A stretch of DNA of 64,000 bases from Anaerospora hongkongensis (GTDB lineage: Bacteria > Bacillota > Negativicutes > Sporomusales > DSM-15969), in NCBI RefSeq assembly GCF_004339805.1, contig NZ_SLUI01000005.1, positions 124,001-188,000 of the forward strand, read 5' to 3'. Both the position numbers and the translations under genes were made by a program. Of this stretch, positions 1 through 8,341 are shown piece by piece. Under the pieces are notes generated by a model, which did no database searches, had not been told where the DNA came from, and saw only the letters and a program-made list of their open reading frames with translations. The first letter of the stretch is position 1; the number at the start of each line of letters is the position of its first letter.

Positions 1-1
1 G

Positions 2-988
2 GATGCCATTGCAATTTTCGACTTAGAAGGAACCCTAATCCAAGCAAATAAAGGCTTTGAAGAAATCTTCGGCTGGCCGCTGGCCGAAGTACTCAACCGA
101 CGGCTGCCTGTTACGCCGCCTGACACCATGCACCATGCCGAATATATGGTGAAGAAGGTCGCTGCCGGAGAAAGCCTGAAAGACTTTCAGACAACGAAAA
201 TCCGCAAAGACGGTACGCGTCTCGATGTCAGCATTTCGATGTCACCGATGACAAATTGTTACGGAAAAATCCATGCTTTAGTCGCGATCGTCCGTGATAT
301 TACCGACAGGAAAAAAATCCAGGCCATGGCCGAGCGAGCGGAAAAGCTGCACCTGGTTGGGCAAATGGCGGCTGGCATTGCTCACGAAGTTCGCAATCCA
401 ATGACAACCGTGCGAGGTTACTTGCAGATGTTGCAGCGCCGCCCCGAAAACAACTATCTCGCAGGTCAGTTAAATTTGATGATCGAAGAAATTGACCGCG
501 CTAATTCCATCATTACCGAATTTCTCAGCTTAGCAAAAGATAAGCGCGTCCACCTGGAACGAAAAAATCTGAATCAGATTATTGAAAACGTCTTCCCCTT
601 GATTGAAGCGAACGCTTTAGAAAAAGACCGGATCATTAAGATTGAACTAGGGCACACTTCCAGCCTTTTGATCGATCAGCACGAGATCACGCAGCTCTTG
701 CTGAATCTGTTGCAAAATGCAATTGAAGCGACCGATAAAGGAGATACGATTACCATCATTACCCGGGAAGAACAGCGTCAGGTAGCATTGACCATCGAAA
801 ATACCGGGCCCGTCATCCCGCCGGAAATTTTACATTCACTTGGTACCCCGTTTTTCACGACCAAAGATACCGGAACCGGTTTAGGTCTGGCCATGTGCTA
901 CAGCATTGCCGAAAGGCATCATGCCAATTTAAGTATCGAGTCCCAGGAAAATCGAACACGCTTCACCGTCCGGTTTACTATTCCATAA
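2..988 (+). CDS. PAS-domain sensor histidine kinase, 5' end cut by window
   Basis: The reading frame is open from base 2, so the N-terminus lies outside the window. The visible part holds a PAS domain (DAIAIFDLEG through VRDITDRKK), then a HisKA dimerisation domain with the phospho-acceptor motif AGIAHEVRNPMTTVRG, then a HATPase_c domain with N-box NLLQNAIEAT and G-box TGTGLGLAMC. No membrane segment is visible in the retained part. This architecture is that of Spo0A-phosphorelay-type or NtrB-like sensor kinases of Firmicutes; no cognate regulator is adjacent. It ends 2 bases before a perfect hairpin that probably terminates transcription. A role in sporulation initiation is only an inference from the family; input signal unknown. 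Confidence 0.9.
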   Translation, partial: DAIAIFDLEGTLIQANKGFEEIFGWPLAEVLNRRLPVTPPDTMHHAEYMVKKVAAGESLKDFQTTKIRKDGTRLDVSISMSPMTNCYGKIHALVAIVRDITDRKKIQAMAERAEKLHLVGQMAAGIAHEVRNPMTTVRGYLQMLQRRPENNYLAGQLNLMIEEIDRANSIITEFLSLAKDKRVHLERKNLNQIIENVFPLIEANALEKDRIIKIELGHTSSLLIDQHEITQLLLNLLQNAIEATDKGDTITIITREEQRQVALTIENTGPVIPPEILHSLGTPFFTTKDTGTGLGLAMCYSIAERHHANLSIESQENRTRFTVRFTIP

Positions 989-990
989 AA

Positions 991-1029
991 ACAACGGCAA
1001 GGTTCAGACATGCTGAACCTTGCCGTTGT
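991..1029. terminator. Hairpin terminator, copy 1 of a repeat family
   Basis: Perfect 17-bp stem (991-1007 with 1013-1029) and 5-nt loop between convergent genes. The arm contains the ACGGCAAGG core shared by eight other hairpins in this window. Likely bidirectional terminator. Confidence 0.8.
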
Positions 1030-1030
1030 C

Positions 1031-2872
1031 TTACGCTGTGCTGCCAAAGCCAAACCAAACTACTTTGTTGCGGCCTGAACGCTTGGCCTCATAAAGAGCT
1101 TTATCTGCCCGGGATATCAGCTCTTGGGGCATACCACGATGGTCAAAACAGGCGAAGCCGAAACTGCAAGTTACCCGTCCAAAAGCCGAGCGCATATGCG
1201 GCAGGTTTATGTCCTCAATCTGCCGTCTGGCCATCTCGGCATATTGCTGCGCCTGGCTGCAGTCTCCCTTAACCAGTACGATAAACTCTTCACCACCGTA
1301 CCGGGCCACGAGACACTCTTCGGAAGGAAATGTATCCTGTAAAACCGCCGCCACCCGCACCAGGCATTCATCCCCTTGCAAATGGCCGTGGTGGTCGTTA
1401 TACTCCTTAAAAAAATCAACATCCACTAAAATAACTGCCAAGTCTCCCTGCCCTTGTGCCACCTGACGGCACGCGGCCACAAAATCCTTATTGAAGCGTC
1501 GCCTGTTGGCTAACCGGGTCAGAAAGTCTGTATCTGCCAATTGACTGAGGCGTTGGTTAGCTTCTTCCAAACTAACGGTAACTGCCAGCAGTTCTTGCTC
1601 CTTGTTCTTTCGCCATTTATTCTGCCGGTACAGAAATAGGGCAACCACCATACTGGCAGCTAAGAAAGTAGCCACTGCAGCCAGTAACAGCCATTGATTT
1701 TTCAGCTGGGCATCCTTTAGGGTCACGCCTTTTTGCAGCAACTCTATTTCCTTGGCTTTTGCTTCCAGCTCATGCTGATTTTGCAAAATCAGTATTTTTT
1801 GGTGCAGATCGGAATTGAGAATTGCTTCCTGGAGGGAGATATATTTATGTAAGTACAACAGTGCCTGTGGCAAATCCACTGCAGCTTCGAACAGCCTGGC
1901 CTTTTCCCAGGCAATGTCGCGCAGCAAGCCTTTTTGCTTTATTTGCTCTGCTGAACGCTCCGAACGCTCATAATAATCCAGCGCTTTAGCTGCATCCCCC
2001 ATCTCGGCATAAATTACCCCGGCACGAAATAAGGTGTACGCTACTCCGTGAGTATACTGGATGGATTCATAATGAGCCAGGGCATCCTGTGTATAACGCT
2101 CGGCAATTGCCAGTTGTCCGGTCATCTTGTACGTGTCTCCCAGAGACAGCATGGAATAGGCAATTCCCTGCACGGACGATATGCTTTCAGCCAGCTGCAA
2201 GGCCTCCTGAAAAACAGCCATTGCTGCCGGGATATCGCCTTGGGAACGGTAAACAAGACCAAGATTATTTAAGGTATTTACCCGCCCGCTTTGGTCATTT
2301 TCAGGCTTTACCAGCAGTGCTTCCCGAAATAGCGCTATCGCTTTATCATAATTGCCCAGCTTATGATGTACCCGGCCCATATTATTAATGGTTTTAGACA
2401 TCCCGACTTTATCATCAATCGCTTTGCGAAGCTCTAGTGCTTTTACATAATGCTGCAGCGCCCGGTCAAACTGACTTTGTTCAAAATAGATCGTTCCCAG
2501 ATGATTCTCCGCATCGCCTTCTCCCTTAAAGCTGCCAATGCGCCGGGCAATCTCCCGGCTTTGCTCCAGGTACTCGCGTGACTCAAGCGCATTCCCGAGA
2601 CGCATATGCGCCAGACCGGCAGTAAGCAGCGCTGACAGTAAAGCTTCTTGATTATCCAGGTCTTTGGCCAGACGCTGTGCCTCATTGCTAAGTTCAATTG
2701 CTTTCTCGGGCCGGGTATAAATATTTTCGGCCGCCTCTTTCGCAACCTCGGCTAACCGATGATGAACTTCAGACCCGGCTGAAGCCCCTGCAACAGTAAG
2801 AGACACTCCTGCCAGCAGCAGCAGGACAAAAATCAGCACTTTGTTTGCCGTCGCCCAACGTAATACTTTCAT
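1031..2872 (-). CDS. TPR-repeat membrane diguanylate cyclase (GGDEF)
   Basis: About 613 residues. An N-terminal hydrophobic signal/anchor (KVLIFVLLLLAGVSLTVAG) is followed by roughly eight tetratricopeptide repeats (for example AIALFREALLVKPENDQ, ALDYYERSERSAEQ), a transmembrane helix near residues 395-415, a short coiled coil, and a C-terminal GGDEF domain with intact RYGGEEF. The product should synthesise cyclic di-GMP in response to something sensed by the exported TPR domain. The RxxD inhibitory site expected before GGEEF is not present (SEEC instead), so product inhibition through that site is not expected. Start chosen at the Met just before the signal anchor; an upstream in-frame Met at 2926 adds 18 charged residues and is less likely. 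Its stop directly abuts the shared hairpin with the kinase gene. Confidence 0.88.
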   Translation of the reverse strand: MKVLRWATANKVLIFVLLLLAGVSLTVAGASAGSEVHHRLAEVAKEAAENIYTRPEKAIELSNEAQRLAKDLDNQEALLSALLTAGLAHMRLGNALESREYLEQSREIARRIGSFKGEGDAENHLGTIYFEQSQFDRALQHYVKALELRKAIDDKVGMSKTINNMGRVHHKLGNYDKAIALFREALLVKPENDQSGRVNTLNNLGLVYRSQGDIPAAMAVFQEALQLAESISSVQGIAYSMLSLGDTYKMTGQLAIAERYTQDALAHYESIQYTHGVAYTLFRAGVIYAEMGDAAKALDYYERSERSAEQIKQKGLLRDIAWEKARLFEAAVDLPQALLYLHKYISLQEAILNSDLHQKILILQNQHELEAKAKEIELLQKGVTLKDAQLKNQWLLLAAVATFLAASMVVALFLYRQNKWRKNKEQELLAVTVSLEEANQRLSQLADTDFLTRLANRRRFNKDFVAACRQVAQGQGDLAVILVDVDFFKEYNDHHGHLQGDECLVRVAAVLQDTFPSEECLVARYGGEEFIVLVKGDCSQAQQYAEMARRQIEDINLPHMRSAFGRVTCSFGFACFDHRGMPQELISRADKALYEAKRSGRNKVVWFGFGSTA

Positions 2873-3141
2873 AACAACTATCTTCTTGCCTCTCTTTTTA
2901 GTTGCCTTCAAAACAAGTACATACATTCGACAGCTAAAGACCCACTCCTCTTGCAGAGCCTAGTATCACCATACGGAATTTTTAGACTGCCACCTAAAGC
3001 ACCTGATTCTAAGAAATTGAAATAAACTGTTTGTCTGCTAAAGCATTTTATACTAACATAAAGCTAGGCATATAGTTAATAGAATTAACTGCCACTGTTA
3101 TTTTGCTAAAATACAGCGTTTGATGCAACCGGGGGATACGT

Positions 3142-4476
3142 ATGGATATGATTACCGGCCTGTTAGTTACATTCAGCATTTTGCTTTTTTCTATTCATAA
3201 GGGGATCTTTGTCGGTATTCCGCTAGTAATCGGTTTAGGCATTTTTACCTTTATTGCCTGGAAGAGAGGCTTCTCGTTAAAAGCGATCTGGTGGATGTCC
3301 TTCCGTGGGGGAAAAAAAGCATTTGTAGTTTTAAAAATTTTCATCTTAATAGGTGCGATTACCGCGGTATGGATGGCTGCTGGAACGGTACCGGCTATCG
3401 TCTATTACGGTATTCAGTTGCTGAATCCCAGCTACTTCATCCTCTATGCCTTCCTGATAAGTTCACTGGTCTCCTCTTTGCTCGGTACATCATTGGGAAC
3501 GGTTGGCACAGTCGGAGCCGCCTTAATTGTTATGGCTAAAGGCGGTAATGTTGATCTAAATATAGCAGCAGGCGCAATTATTGCCGGAGCCTACTTTGGC
3601 GATAGATGCTCTCCCATGTCTTCCAGCGCAAATCTGGTTGCCAATCTAACGGAAACAAATCTCTTTACCAATATACGCAATATGGTTTCATCATCCGTCA
3701 TCCCCTTCCTTCTCTCGATTATGTTATATACTGCTTTTTCTTTCACACAGCCTTTGCGTTTTACGGGAAGCAGTATCGCTGGTGAACTGCTGACTAGTTT
3801 CCAGATTAACTGGGTAGTATTATTGCCAGCAATCGTAATTGTCGTTTTCTCTGTATGTAAAGTGAATGTAAAAAGCTCCATGCTCGTTAGTATTTTCCTT
3901 GCGGCAATGGTAAGTGCTTTTATTCAGCATCATAGCATGCTGGAGATTATGAATTATTTGCTCTTTGGTTTTTATTTACTTCCGGCTAATCCGCTTTATG
4001 CCATAATGAAAGGCGGCGGAATCCTCTCAATGTGGCCAGCGGCACTAGTCGTGTATATATCCTGCTCCTTAGCCGGAATATTCGAAGGAACAAATATGCT
4101 GAGCAGTGTAGATAAAGTCCTCGCCAGGGCAAGAACACGGGCTGAGCTTTTTGCGTATACAGCTGCCGTCAGTATTGTCACAGCTGCTTTTGGCTGTAAC
4201 CAGTCGATGGCGATTGTCTTGACCAATCAGCTTATGACTAGCACTTACCAACAGAAGAACATCAATAAGGATGCATTAGCGCTTGATTTAGAAAACACCG
4301 GAATTGTACTATCTGCCCTTATTCCCTGGAATATTGCGGCATTTGTCCCTACTACTACTATGGATGTGAGTCCCGTCGGCTTCATTCCTTATGCTTTTTA
4401 TTTATATCTGCTTCCGCTGGCATGTCTTATACGATTGAAACTCGCAGGAAATGAAAAAGAGAAAGCCTCAGCCTGA
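3142..4476 (+). CDS. NhaC-family Na+/H+ antiporter-like membrane protein
   Basis: 444 residues with about ten to twelve hydrophobic segments. The stretch GAIIAGAYFGDRCSPMSSSA matches the GAYFGDKxSPxS pattern typical of NhaC-type Na+/H+ or organic-ion antiporters; a second symmetric-looking segment near the end (FGCNQSMAIVLTNQL, ALIPWNIAAF) is also family-typical. It acts in the cytoplasmic membrane. Substrate cannot be fixed from sequence: NhaC homologues exchange Na+/H+, malate/lactate or other ions. A purine-rich GGGGG site precedes the ATG. The last codons overlap the left arm of a bidirectional terminator. It stands alone on the plus strand between minus-strand genes. Confidence 0.82.
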   Translation: MDMITGLLVTFSILLFSIHKGIFVGIPLVIGLGIFTFIAWKRGFSLKAIWWMSFRGGKKAFVVLKIFILIGAITAVWMAAGTVPAIVYYGIQLLNPSYFILYAFLISSLVSSLLGTSLGTVGTVGAALIVMAKGGNVDLNIAAGAIIAGAYFGDRCSPMSSSANLVANLTETNLFTNIRNMVSSSVIPFLLSIMLYTAFSFTQPLRFTGSSIAGELLTSFQINWVVLLPAIVIVVFSVCKVNVKSSMLVSIFLAAMVSAFIQHHSMLEIMNYLLFGFYLLPANPLYAIMKGGGILSMWPAALVVYISCSLAGIFEGTNMLSSVDKVLARARTRAELFAYTAAVSIVTAAFGCNQSMAIVLTNQLMTSTYQQKNINKDALALDLENTGIVLSALIPWNIAAFVPTTTMDVSPVGFIPYAFYLYLLPLACLIRLKLAGNEKEKASA

Positions 4477-4497
4477 ATTACAGGTTGAGGCTTTCTC
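4459..4497. terminator. Bidirectional hairpin terminator
   Basis: 17-bp stem with one G-T pair (4459-4475 with 4481-4497) and loop AATTA, located at the convergent ends of the antiporter and cysteine-hydrolase genes. The left arm encodes the antiporter's last residues and stop. Confidence 0.8.
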
Positions 4498-4511
4498 CGC
4501 TTTATCGGCTA

Positions 4512-5009
4512 TTAGGATAATGCAGCTTTTAGAGCACCTAAGGATATGACTTCGTTTATGTTTTCCACAAATCGAATATGCTCCATATTGCCACTGGCAA
4601 TTGCATTGCGCACGATAATAGGCAATAAATCCATATCCTCTGCTCCACGATATGTAGAGAGAACGCAATACTCCGCACAATAACCGGTTAGGATGACTGT
4701 GTCAACATCAAGCGCTTGTAGCGTCTCTGCAAGATTGGTTTTATTAAAGGCGTTGCCATAAGTCTTGATAATGTGAATATCATTGGCAGCAATTCCTAAT
4801 TGCTCGATGTTTTCAAATTTGTCTGTCCCTGGAACAACGCCTTCTTCTTTATCCATATGCTGAATACAGATAATAGGCAGCTCCTTGCTGCGGAATAGCT
4901 CAATAACGGAATTAATACACGGAACCACGCTTAGGGCTATTTTCTTTTTCTCCTCAGAGGCAAAAGCATAATGCTTCTGCATATCAATCACCAATAACGC
5001 TGCTCTCAT
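4512..5009 (-). CDS. Isochorismatase-family cysteine hydrolase
   Basis: 165 residues. The fold signature is complete: N-terminal ALLVIDMQ with the catalytic Asp, a Lys in FNKTNL, and the nucleophile Cys in GYCAEYCVLSTYRGA. Family members hydrolyse amides or vinyl ethers such as nicotinamide, isochorismate or N-carbamoyl compounds; the substrate here is not determined. The start at 5009 is supported by AGGAGGG seven bases upstream, while a longer frame from 5039 lacks a site. It is the last gene of a minus-strand set with an MFS transporter and a MarR regulator, which suggests import or export and turnover of one small amide or aromatic compound. Confidence 0.85.
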   Translation of the reverse strand: MRAALLVIDMQKHYAFASEEKKKIALSVVPCINSVIELFRSKELPIICIQHMDKEEGVVPGTDKFENIEQLGIAANDIHIIKTYGNAFNKTNLAETLQALDVDTVILTGYCAEYCVLSTYRGAEDMDLLPIIVRNAIASGNMEHIRFVENINEVISLGALKAALS

Positions 5010-5067
5010 TTCTTGCCCTCCTATTAAAATTTTGGACAAAAATTATTGGGCTGGCTTAGCCCACTTC

Positions 5068-6267
5068 TTACTTAACTTTATCTTCTCGTATCGGAAGATT
5101 AACCAGTGCCGCTAAAGCTGCCAACCCGATGTCGGCATACCACATCCACAGGTAATTACCGTCATGGGCCATAGAGATGCCACCCAGCCAGGCACCTAAA
5201 AATCCGCCAATCTGATGGGAAAGCAGCGTCAAGCCGAATAGAGTCGCTAGATATCTGGTTCCGAATAGTTTTCCTACCAGACCTGCTGTTGGCGGTACTG
5301 TTGCCAGCCAGGTAAAACCAAGTGCCATGGCAAAAATATAAAAGGTCAGTTCCGTTTTTGGAGCCAGAAGATAGAGTCCGATCATTACCGCGCGGCTGCC
5401 ATACATCACAGCAAGAATATACTTCATGCGATAGTGAGAGCCAAGCTTACCGGCAAACAAACTGCCTGCAATATTAAATAAACCTATGATTGCCAAGGCT
5501 GCAGCCGACACATGTGCTGAATGCCCGCATAAAGCCACTTCACCAGGCAAATGGGTCACCAAAAATGCAATATGAAAGCCGCAGGTAAAAAAACCGGCAT
5601 GCAGGCAAAGATAACTTCGATCCTGCATTGCAATACGGATTTGCTCCATCAGCCCTATTGAAGCCTGCGCTGTCTCAACTACCGCTGCCTGAGATCGTTT
5701 ACCGGTGAGCAGTGAGGCAAGCGGAATTGTGAGAAGAGTTGTTGCCGCCATAGTAAACATGGCAGCAATCCAGCCAAAGCCACTAATGATGGCTTGCAGC
5801 AGCGGGGCAAAAATAAATTGCCCTAATGAGCCTCCCGCATTGATAAAACCACCGGCAAAAGAGCGCTGCTCCGGGGGAAGCTGCTGAGATGTGGCACCAA
5901 TTAAGATGGAGAAGCTTCCGGCACCTGCTCCGGCCGCACTGAGAATCCCCATCGTCAGCACCAGCGACCATTCAGAATGTACGAAAGGCGTTAAAGCTAA
6001 TCCTCCCGCAAGCATAAAAGCACCGAATACAAGTACACCATAAGAACCTTTTTTATCCGCAATCGCACCAAAAACAGGCTGCGCTAGCCCCCACATAAAC
6101 TGTCCCACAGCGAGGGCAAAGCTGATAGAAACGATGCCTAAGCCTGTCGTCGCATCAATTGGTGAAACAAAAATCCCAACGGATTGTCTTGCCCCCATTG
6201 TTATCGCTAGTATTGCAGCGGAGCTTAGCAATACCAGCCATGTTGCCCTGGATAATTTAGTTGCCAT
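5068..6267 (-). CDS. MFS transporter
   Basis: 399 residues, about twelve predicted transmembrane helices. The loop-2 signature GAIADKKGSYGVLVFGA matches the major facilitator GxxxDRxGRR motif. Similar proteins include monocarboxylate/cyanate-type symporters and drug exporters; the sequence does not settle direction. AAAGGAG lies upstream of the ATG. It sits 41 bases after the MarR gene and 59 bases before the isochorismatase-like gene, so the three are likely one transcript controlled by the MarR protein. Confidence 0.87.
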   Translation of the reverse strand: MATKLSRATWLVLLSSAAILAITMGARQSVGIFVSPIDATTGLGIVSISFALAVGQFMWGLAQPVFGAIADKKGSYGVLVFGAFMLAGGLALTPFVHSEWSLVLTMGILSAAGAGAGSFSILIGATSQQLPPEQRSFAGGFINAGGSLGQFIFAPLLQAIISGFGWIAAMFTMAATTLLTIPLASLLTGKRSQAAVVETAQASIGLMEQIRIAMQDRSYLCLHAGFFTCGFHIAFLVTHLPGEVALCGHSAHVSAAALAIIGLFNIAGSLFAGKLGSHYRMKYILAVMYGSRAVMIGLYLLAPKTELTFYIFAMALGFTWLATVPPTAGLVGKLFGTRYLATLFGLTLLSHQIGGFLGAWLGGISMAHDGNYLWMWYADIGLAALAALVNLPIREDKVK

Positions 6268-6307
6268 ACATGACTCCTTTAATCGTTAATCAACGAGTAT
6301 TTCTGCA

Positions 6308-6751
6308 TCAAGGCTCAAGCGCCTCTATCTTTGCAAGTAATTGCTTAAGTTTGGCCAAATCCTCTTCACCCAGGTATTCCTTGATTGATTTTTGTGCCTC
6401 TCCCCACAACCTCCATCCCAAGCCTACTGCAGCTCTTCCTTTTTCCGTCAGTATAATTGCTTTGGTGCGGGAATCTTTGCCTGGATTAATATCTATTAAT
6501 CTGGCATCAGCCAGCGGCTTCATATTGCGGTTCAGCGTAGTTCTGTCAATTCGCATTGTTTTTGCTAGCTCACCTATAGTGGTCTGCTCCAACAGTTCGA
6601 GATTCCGGAGTAACGCCAACTGGTTTACGGTCAGTCCACTTGGTTTTAAAACCTCATCATAAAAATAAGTAAGCGACCGCGAAGCGCGTCGCAAATTCAT
6701 GCAAGTGCACGGACTGGAGCGTTTAGGTTGAACAGTATGAATGTGCAGCAT
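6308..6751 (-). CDS. MarR-family transcriptional regulator
   Basis: 147 residues with the winged helix region (ELLEQTTIGELAKTMRIDRT, LTEKGRAAV). The N-terminus carries a Cys-x-Cys pair followed by NLRRASR (SSPCTCMNLRRASR), which could be redox- or ligand-responsive; that is an inference. Start supported by AAAGGTGG seven bases upstream. First gene of the MarR/MFS/cysteine-hydrolase set; a perfect 16-bp palindrome 33 bases upstream of its start is the obvious operator, so autorepression relieved by a transported ligand is expected. Confidence 0.88.
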   Translation of the reverse strand: MLHIHTVQPKRSSPCTCMNLRRASRSLTYFYDEVLKPSGLTVNQLALLRNLELLEQTTIGELAKTMRIDRTTLNRNMKPLADARLIDINPGKDSRTKAIILTEKGRAAVGLGWRLWGEAQKSIKEYLGEEDLAKLKQLLAKIEALEP

Positions 6752-6783
6752 GCTACCACCTTTCTTTTCCTCAAAAACCCATT

Positions 6784-6799
6784 ATGTGTATATACACAT
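6784..6799. promoter_or_regulatory. Perfect 16-bp palindrome, probable MarR operator
   Basis: ATGTGTATATACACAT is a perfect inverted repeat located just upstream of the MarR gene. Size and position fit a MarR-dimer operator. Confidence 0.6.
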
Positions 6800-6865
6800 T
6801 TAATAATGAGTATACGGGTTCTCTCATACTGCGTCAAGAGGCTGCCACAACCGTCAGACGTAAAT

Positions 6866-6940
6866 AAGTGGGACAAGGGGACAGGTACCTTGTCCCACTT
6901 AATCTGAACTTTGGGACGAGGTCCCTGTCCCCTTGTCCCA
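6866..6940. repeat. Inverted pair of GGGACA palindromes (REPIN-like)
   Basis: Two palindromic units of about 30 bases, 6866-6900 and 6912-6940, lie head to head: the second is close to the reverse complement of the first. Both contain GGGGACAGG bounded by TGGGAC/GTCCCA arms. Related single units occur at 55309-55337 and 59882-59910. This resembles REP/REPIN sequences mobilised in trans by Y1-type (RAYT) transposases; no transposase is in the window. Confidence 0.6.
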
Positions 6941-6945
6941 GCGTG

Positions 6946-7584
6946 CTATTTCATCGAAACGGCAAATAATGCGCAGTATTCCTCAATGAGCGCCGCTGCC
7001 CGGACCGGGTTGAAAATACCGCAGCGACAGGGTTTTGCCAATTCAATACCGGCCTCTTCCGGGGTCATTTCCCTTTTTTTCACTTTGCGGATCAAACGGC
7101 GTACCAACCCCTGTGCCACCATGCCATGACCACACATTGTAGTTACCTGTGATATCTCTTCTTCCGGCATTTTTTCCGTTTTCCCCAATATCCCTAACGA
7201 GTGTTCCACGGCATGCGGCTGAACCCCTGCCTGTGCACAGCACTCAAATAGCTTATCAAATAAACCGGATACTGTGAGGGACATGCCCAGATCGGCCTTT
7301 TTCACTTCCGCCAGCAGCGCCGTCAAGTCCTCCTGATTTGCCAAAACAACATGCGTGCTGCTTGTCGTCAATTTTTCATAGAGTTCCTCGTAATCCGTGA
7401 CATACTGATTGCCAAGCTTGACATCACCTAAATTAACAGGGTTGTGTGTATGCGCGATTTTTAAAAACTGTTGCAGCTTAGGTCCGGCACCTTCATGATT
7501 AAAGCCCCTGGCCGGCATAGCATGCATCGGAAAGTCATTCGCCAGATTTTCCGGTGTACCTCGCCGGTGTAATGTATGTGACAC
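6946..7584 (-). CDS. Unrecognised Cys-containing protein of the CODH-like operon
   Basis: 212 residues, GTG start with AAAGGAGG eight bases upstream, 3 bases after the preceding ferredoxin gene's stop. I do not recognise the family. There is no signal peptide or membrane segment. Possible metal or cluster ligands are FECCAQAG, TTMCGHGMVAQG and PCRCGIFNPVRAAALIEEY in the C-terminal half; the N-terminus has FPMHAMPARGFNHEG. As the last gene of an operon with a CO-dehydrogenase-like protein it could be an accessory or maturation factor or a redox partner. That role rests on context alone. Confidence 0.75.
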   Translation of the reverse strand: MSHTLHRRGTPENLANDFPMHAMPARGFNHEGAGPKLQQFLKIAHTHNPVNLGDVKLGNQYVTDYEELYEKLTTSSTHVVLANQEDLTALLAEVKKADLGMSLTVSGLFDKLFECCAQAGVQPHAVEHSLGILGKTEKMPEEEISQVTTMCGHGMVAQGLVRRLIRKVKKREMTPEEAGIELAKPCRCGIFNPVRAAALIEEYCALFAVSMK

Positions 7585-7587
7585 GGT

Positions 7588-8328
7588 TTATTCCTCCTTT
7601 GCCAGCGGTCTGCCAAGACCTGTGTTCATTTTTCCGTTTGGCCGGTAGGGCCACTGCAAGGCTTGCAGCACAGGCAGCGTTGGCACCAAGTTATCCTCTT
7701 CCAGTATGGTAATCAGATCGACACAAAATACGCAGTCCACCTCAACGGCAACCTGGCGGACAGCCGTCAAAACAGCAGCCATTTTTTCGATGGGTACGAT
7801 CATTTCAATAATGGCAGAAAGGACTTTTTCATCGCGGACCTCTTTCTTATACAGGCCAGTACGCGGATCAGCCATCAGCCGGGTGCAAGGGTTATTCGGC
7901 TCAAACTCCACCCCAAGCTTGGCGAGAGCAGCTGCCACTTTCTCAATATCAGAAAAGCGGGCTCCTACGCTTGGACGTCCCATTTCACAGGAGATGCCCA
8001 CAAAGCCGCGCTTGATTCGTCCTGTAACCTCATTGGTTTTAATCTCTTCCGTTCCCCGCCCCGGCACCTTGGTCTCGCGGTGTTCGACCGTCGGATCGCT
8101 AAAAGCTGAACGTACGGTACGGGGCCATTCGTACTGCGGCATAAACAAGGCTCCGGTGGAACAAACCGCCGCCCGCAGGCAAACCCCGCAGTCCACACAT
8201 TCATCCTCATCGATCTCATAATACAGCTTGCCCGTTCGGGAATCACGCCGCCGCGCCGCTATTTTGCCGAGGGTGCAAAACTCTGTGCATTGGCCGCATC
8301 CGGCACATTTATTTTTATCAATTCGCAT
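7588..8328 (-). CDS. Two-cluster 4Fe-4S ferredoxin fused to an unknown domain
   Basis: 246 residues; start at 8328 is fixed by AGGAGGGC five bases upstream. The N-terminal 65 residues hold two 4Fe-4S motifs: CAGCGQCTEFC and CVDCGVCLRAAVC. The remaining 180 residues are unfamiliar, contain GFVGISCEMGRPSVGARF, a regularly predicted alpha/beta region (KVLSAIIEMIVPIEKMAAVL) and late cysteines in VDCVFCVDL. No export signal. It lies 13 bases downstream of the FAD/NAD oxidoreductase gene and 3 bases upstream of the last gene, so it is cotranscribed with the CODH-like protein and probably exchanges electrons within that complex. The function of the C-terminal domain is unknown. Confidence 0.82.
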   Translation of the reverse strand: MRIDKNKCAGCGQCTEFCTLGKIAARRRDSRTGKLYYEIDEDECVDCGVCLRAAVCSTGALFMPQYEWPRTVRSAFSDPTVEHRETKVPGRGTEEIKTNEVTGRIKRGFVGISCEMGRPSVGARFSDIEKVAAALAKLGVEFEPNNPCTRLMADPRTGLYKKEVRDEKVLSAIIEMIVPIEKMAAVLTAVRQVAVEVDCVFCVDLITILEEDNLVPTLPVLQALQWPYRPNGKMNTGLGRPLAKEE

Positions 8329-8341
8329 AACAGCCCTCCTC

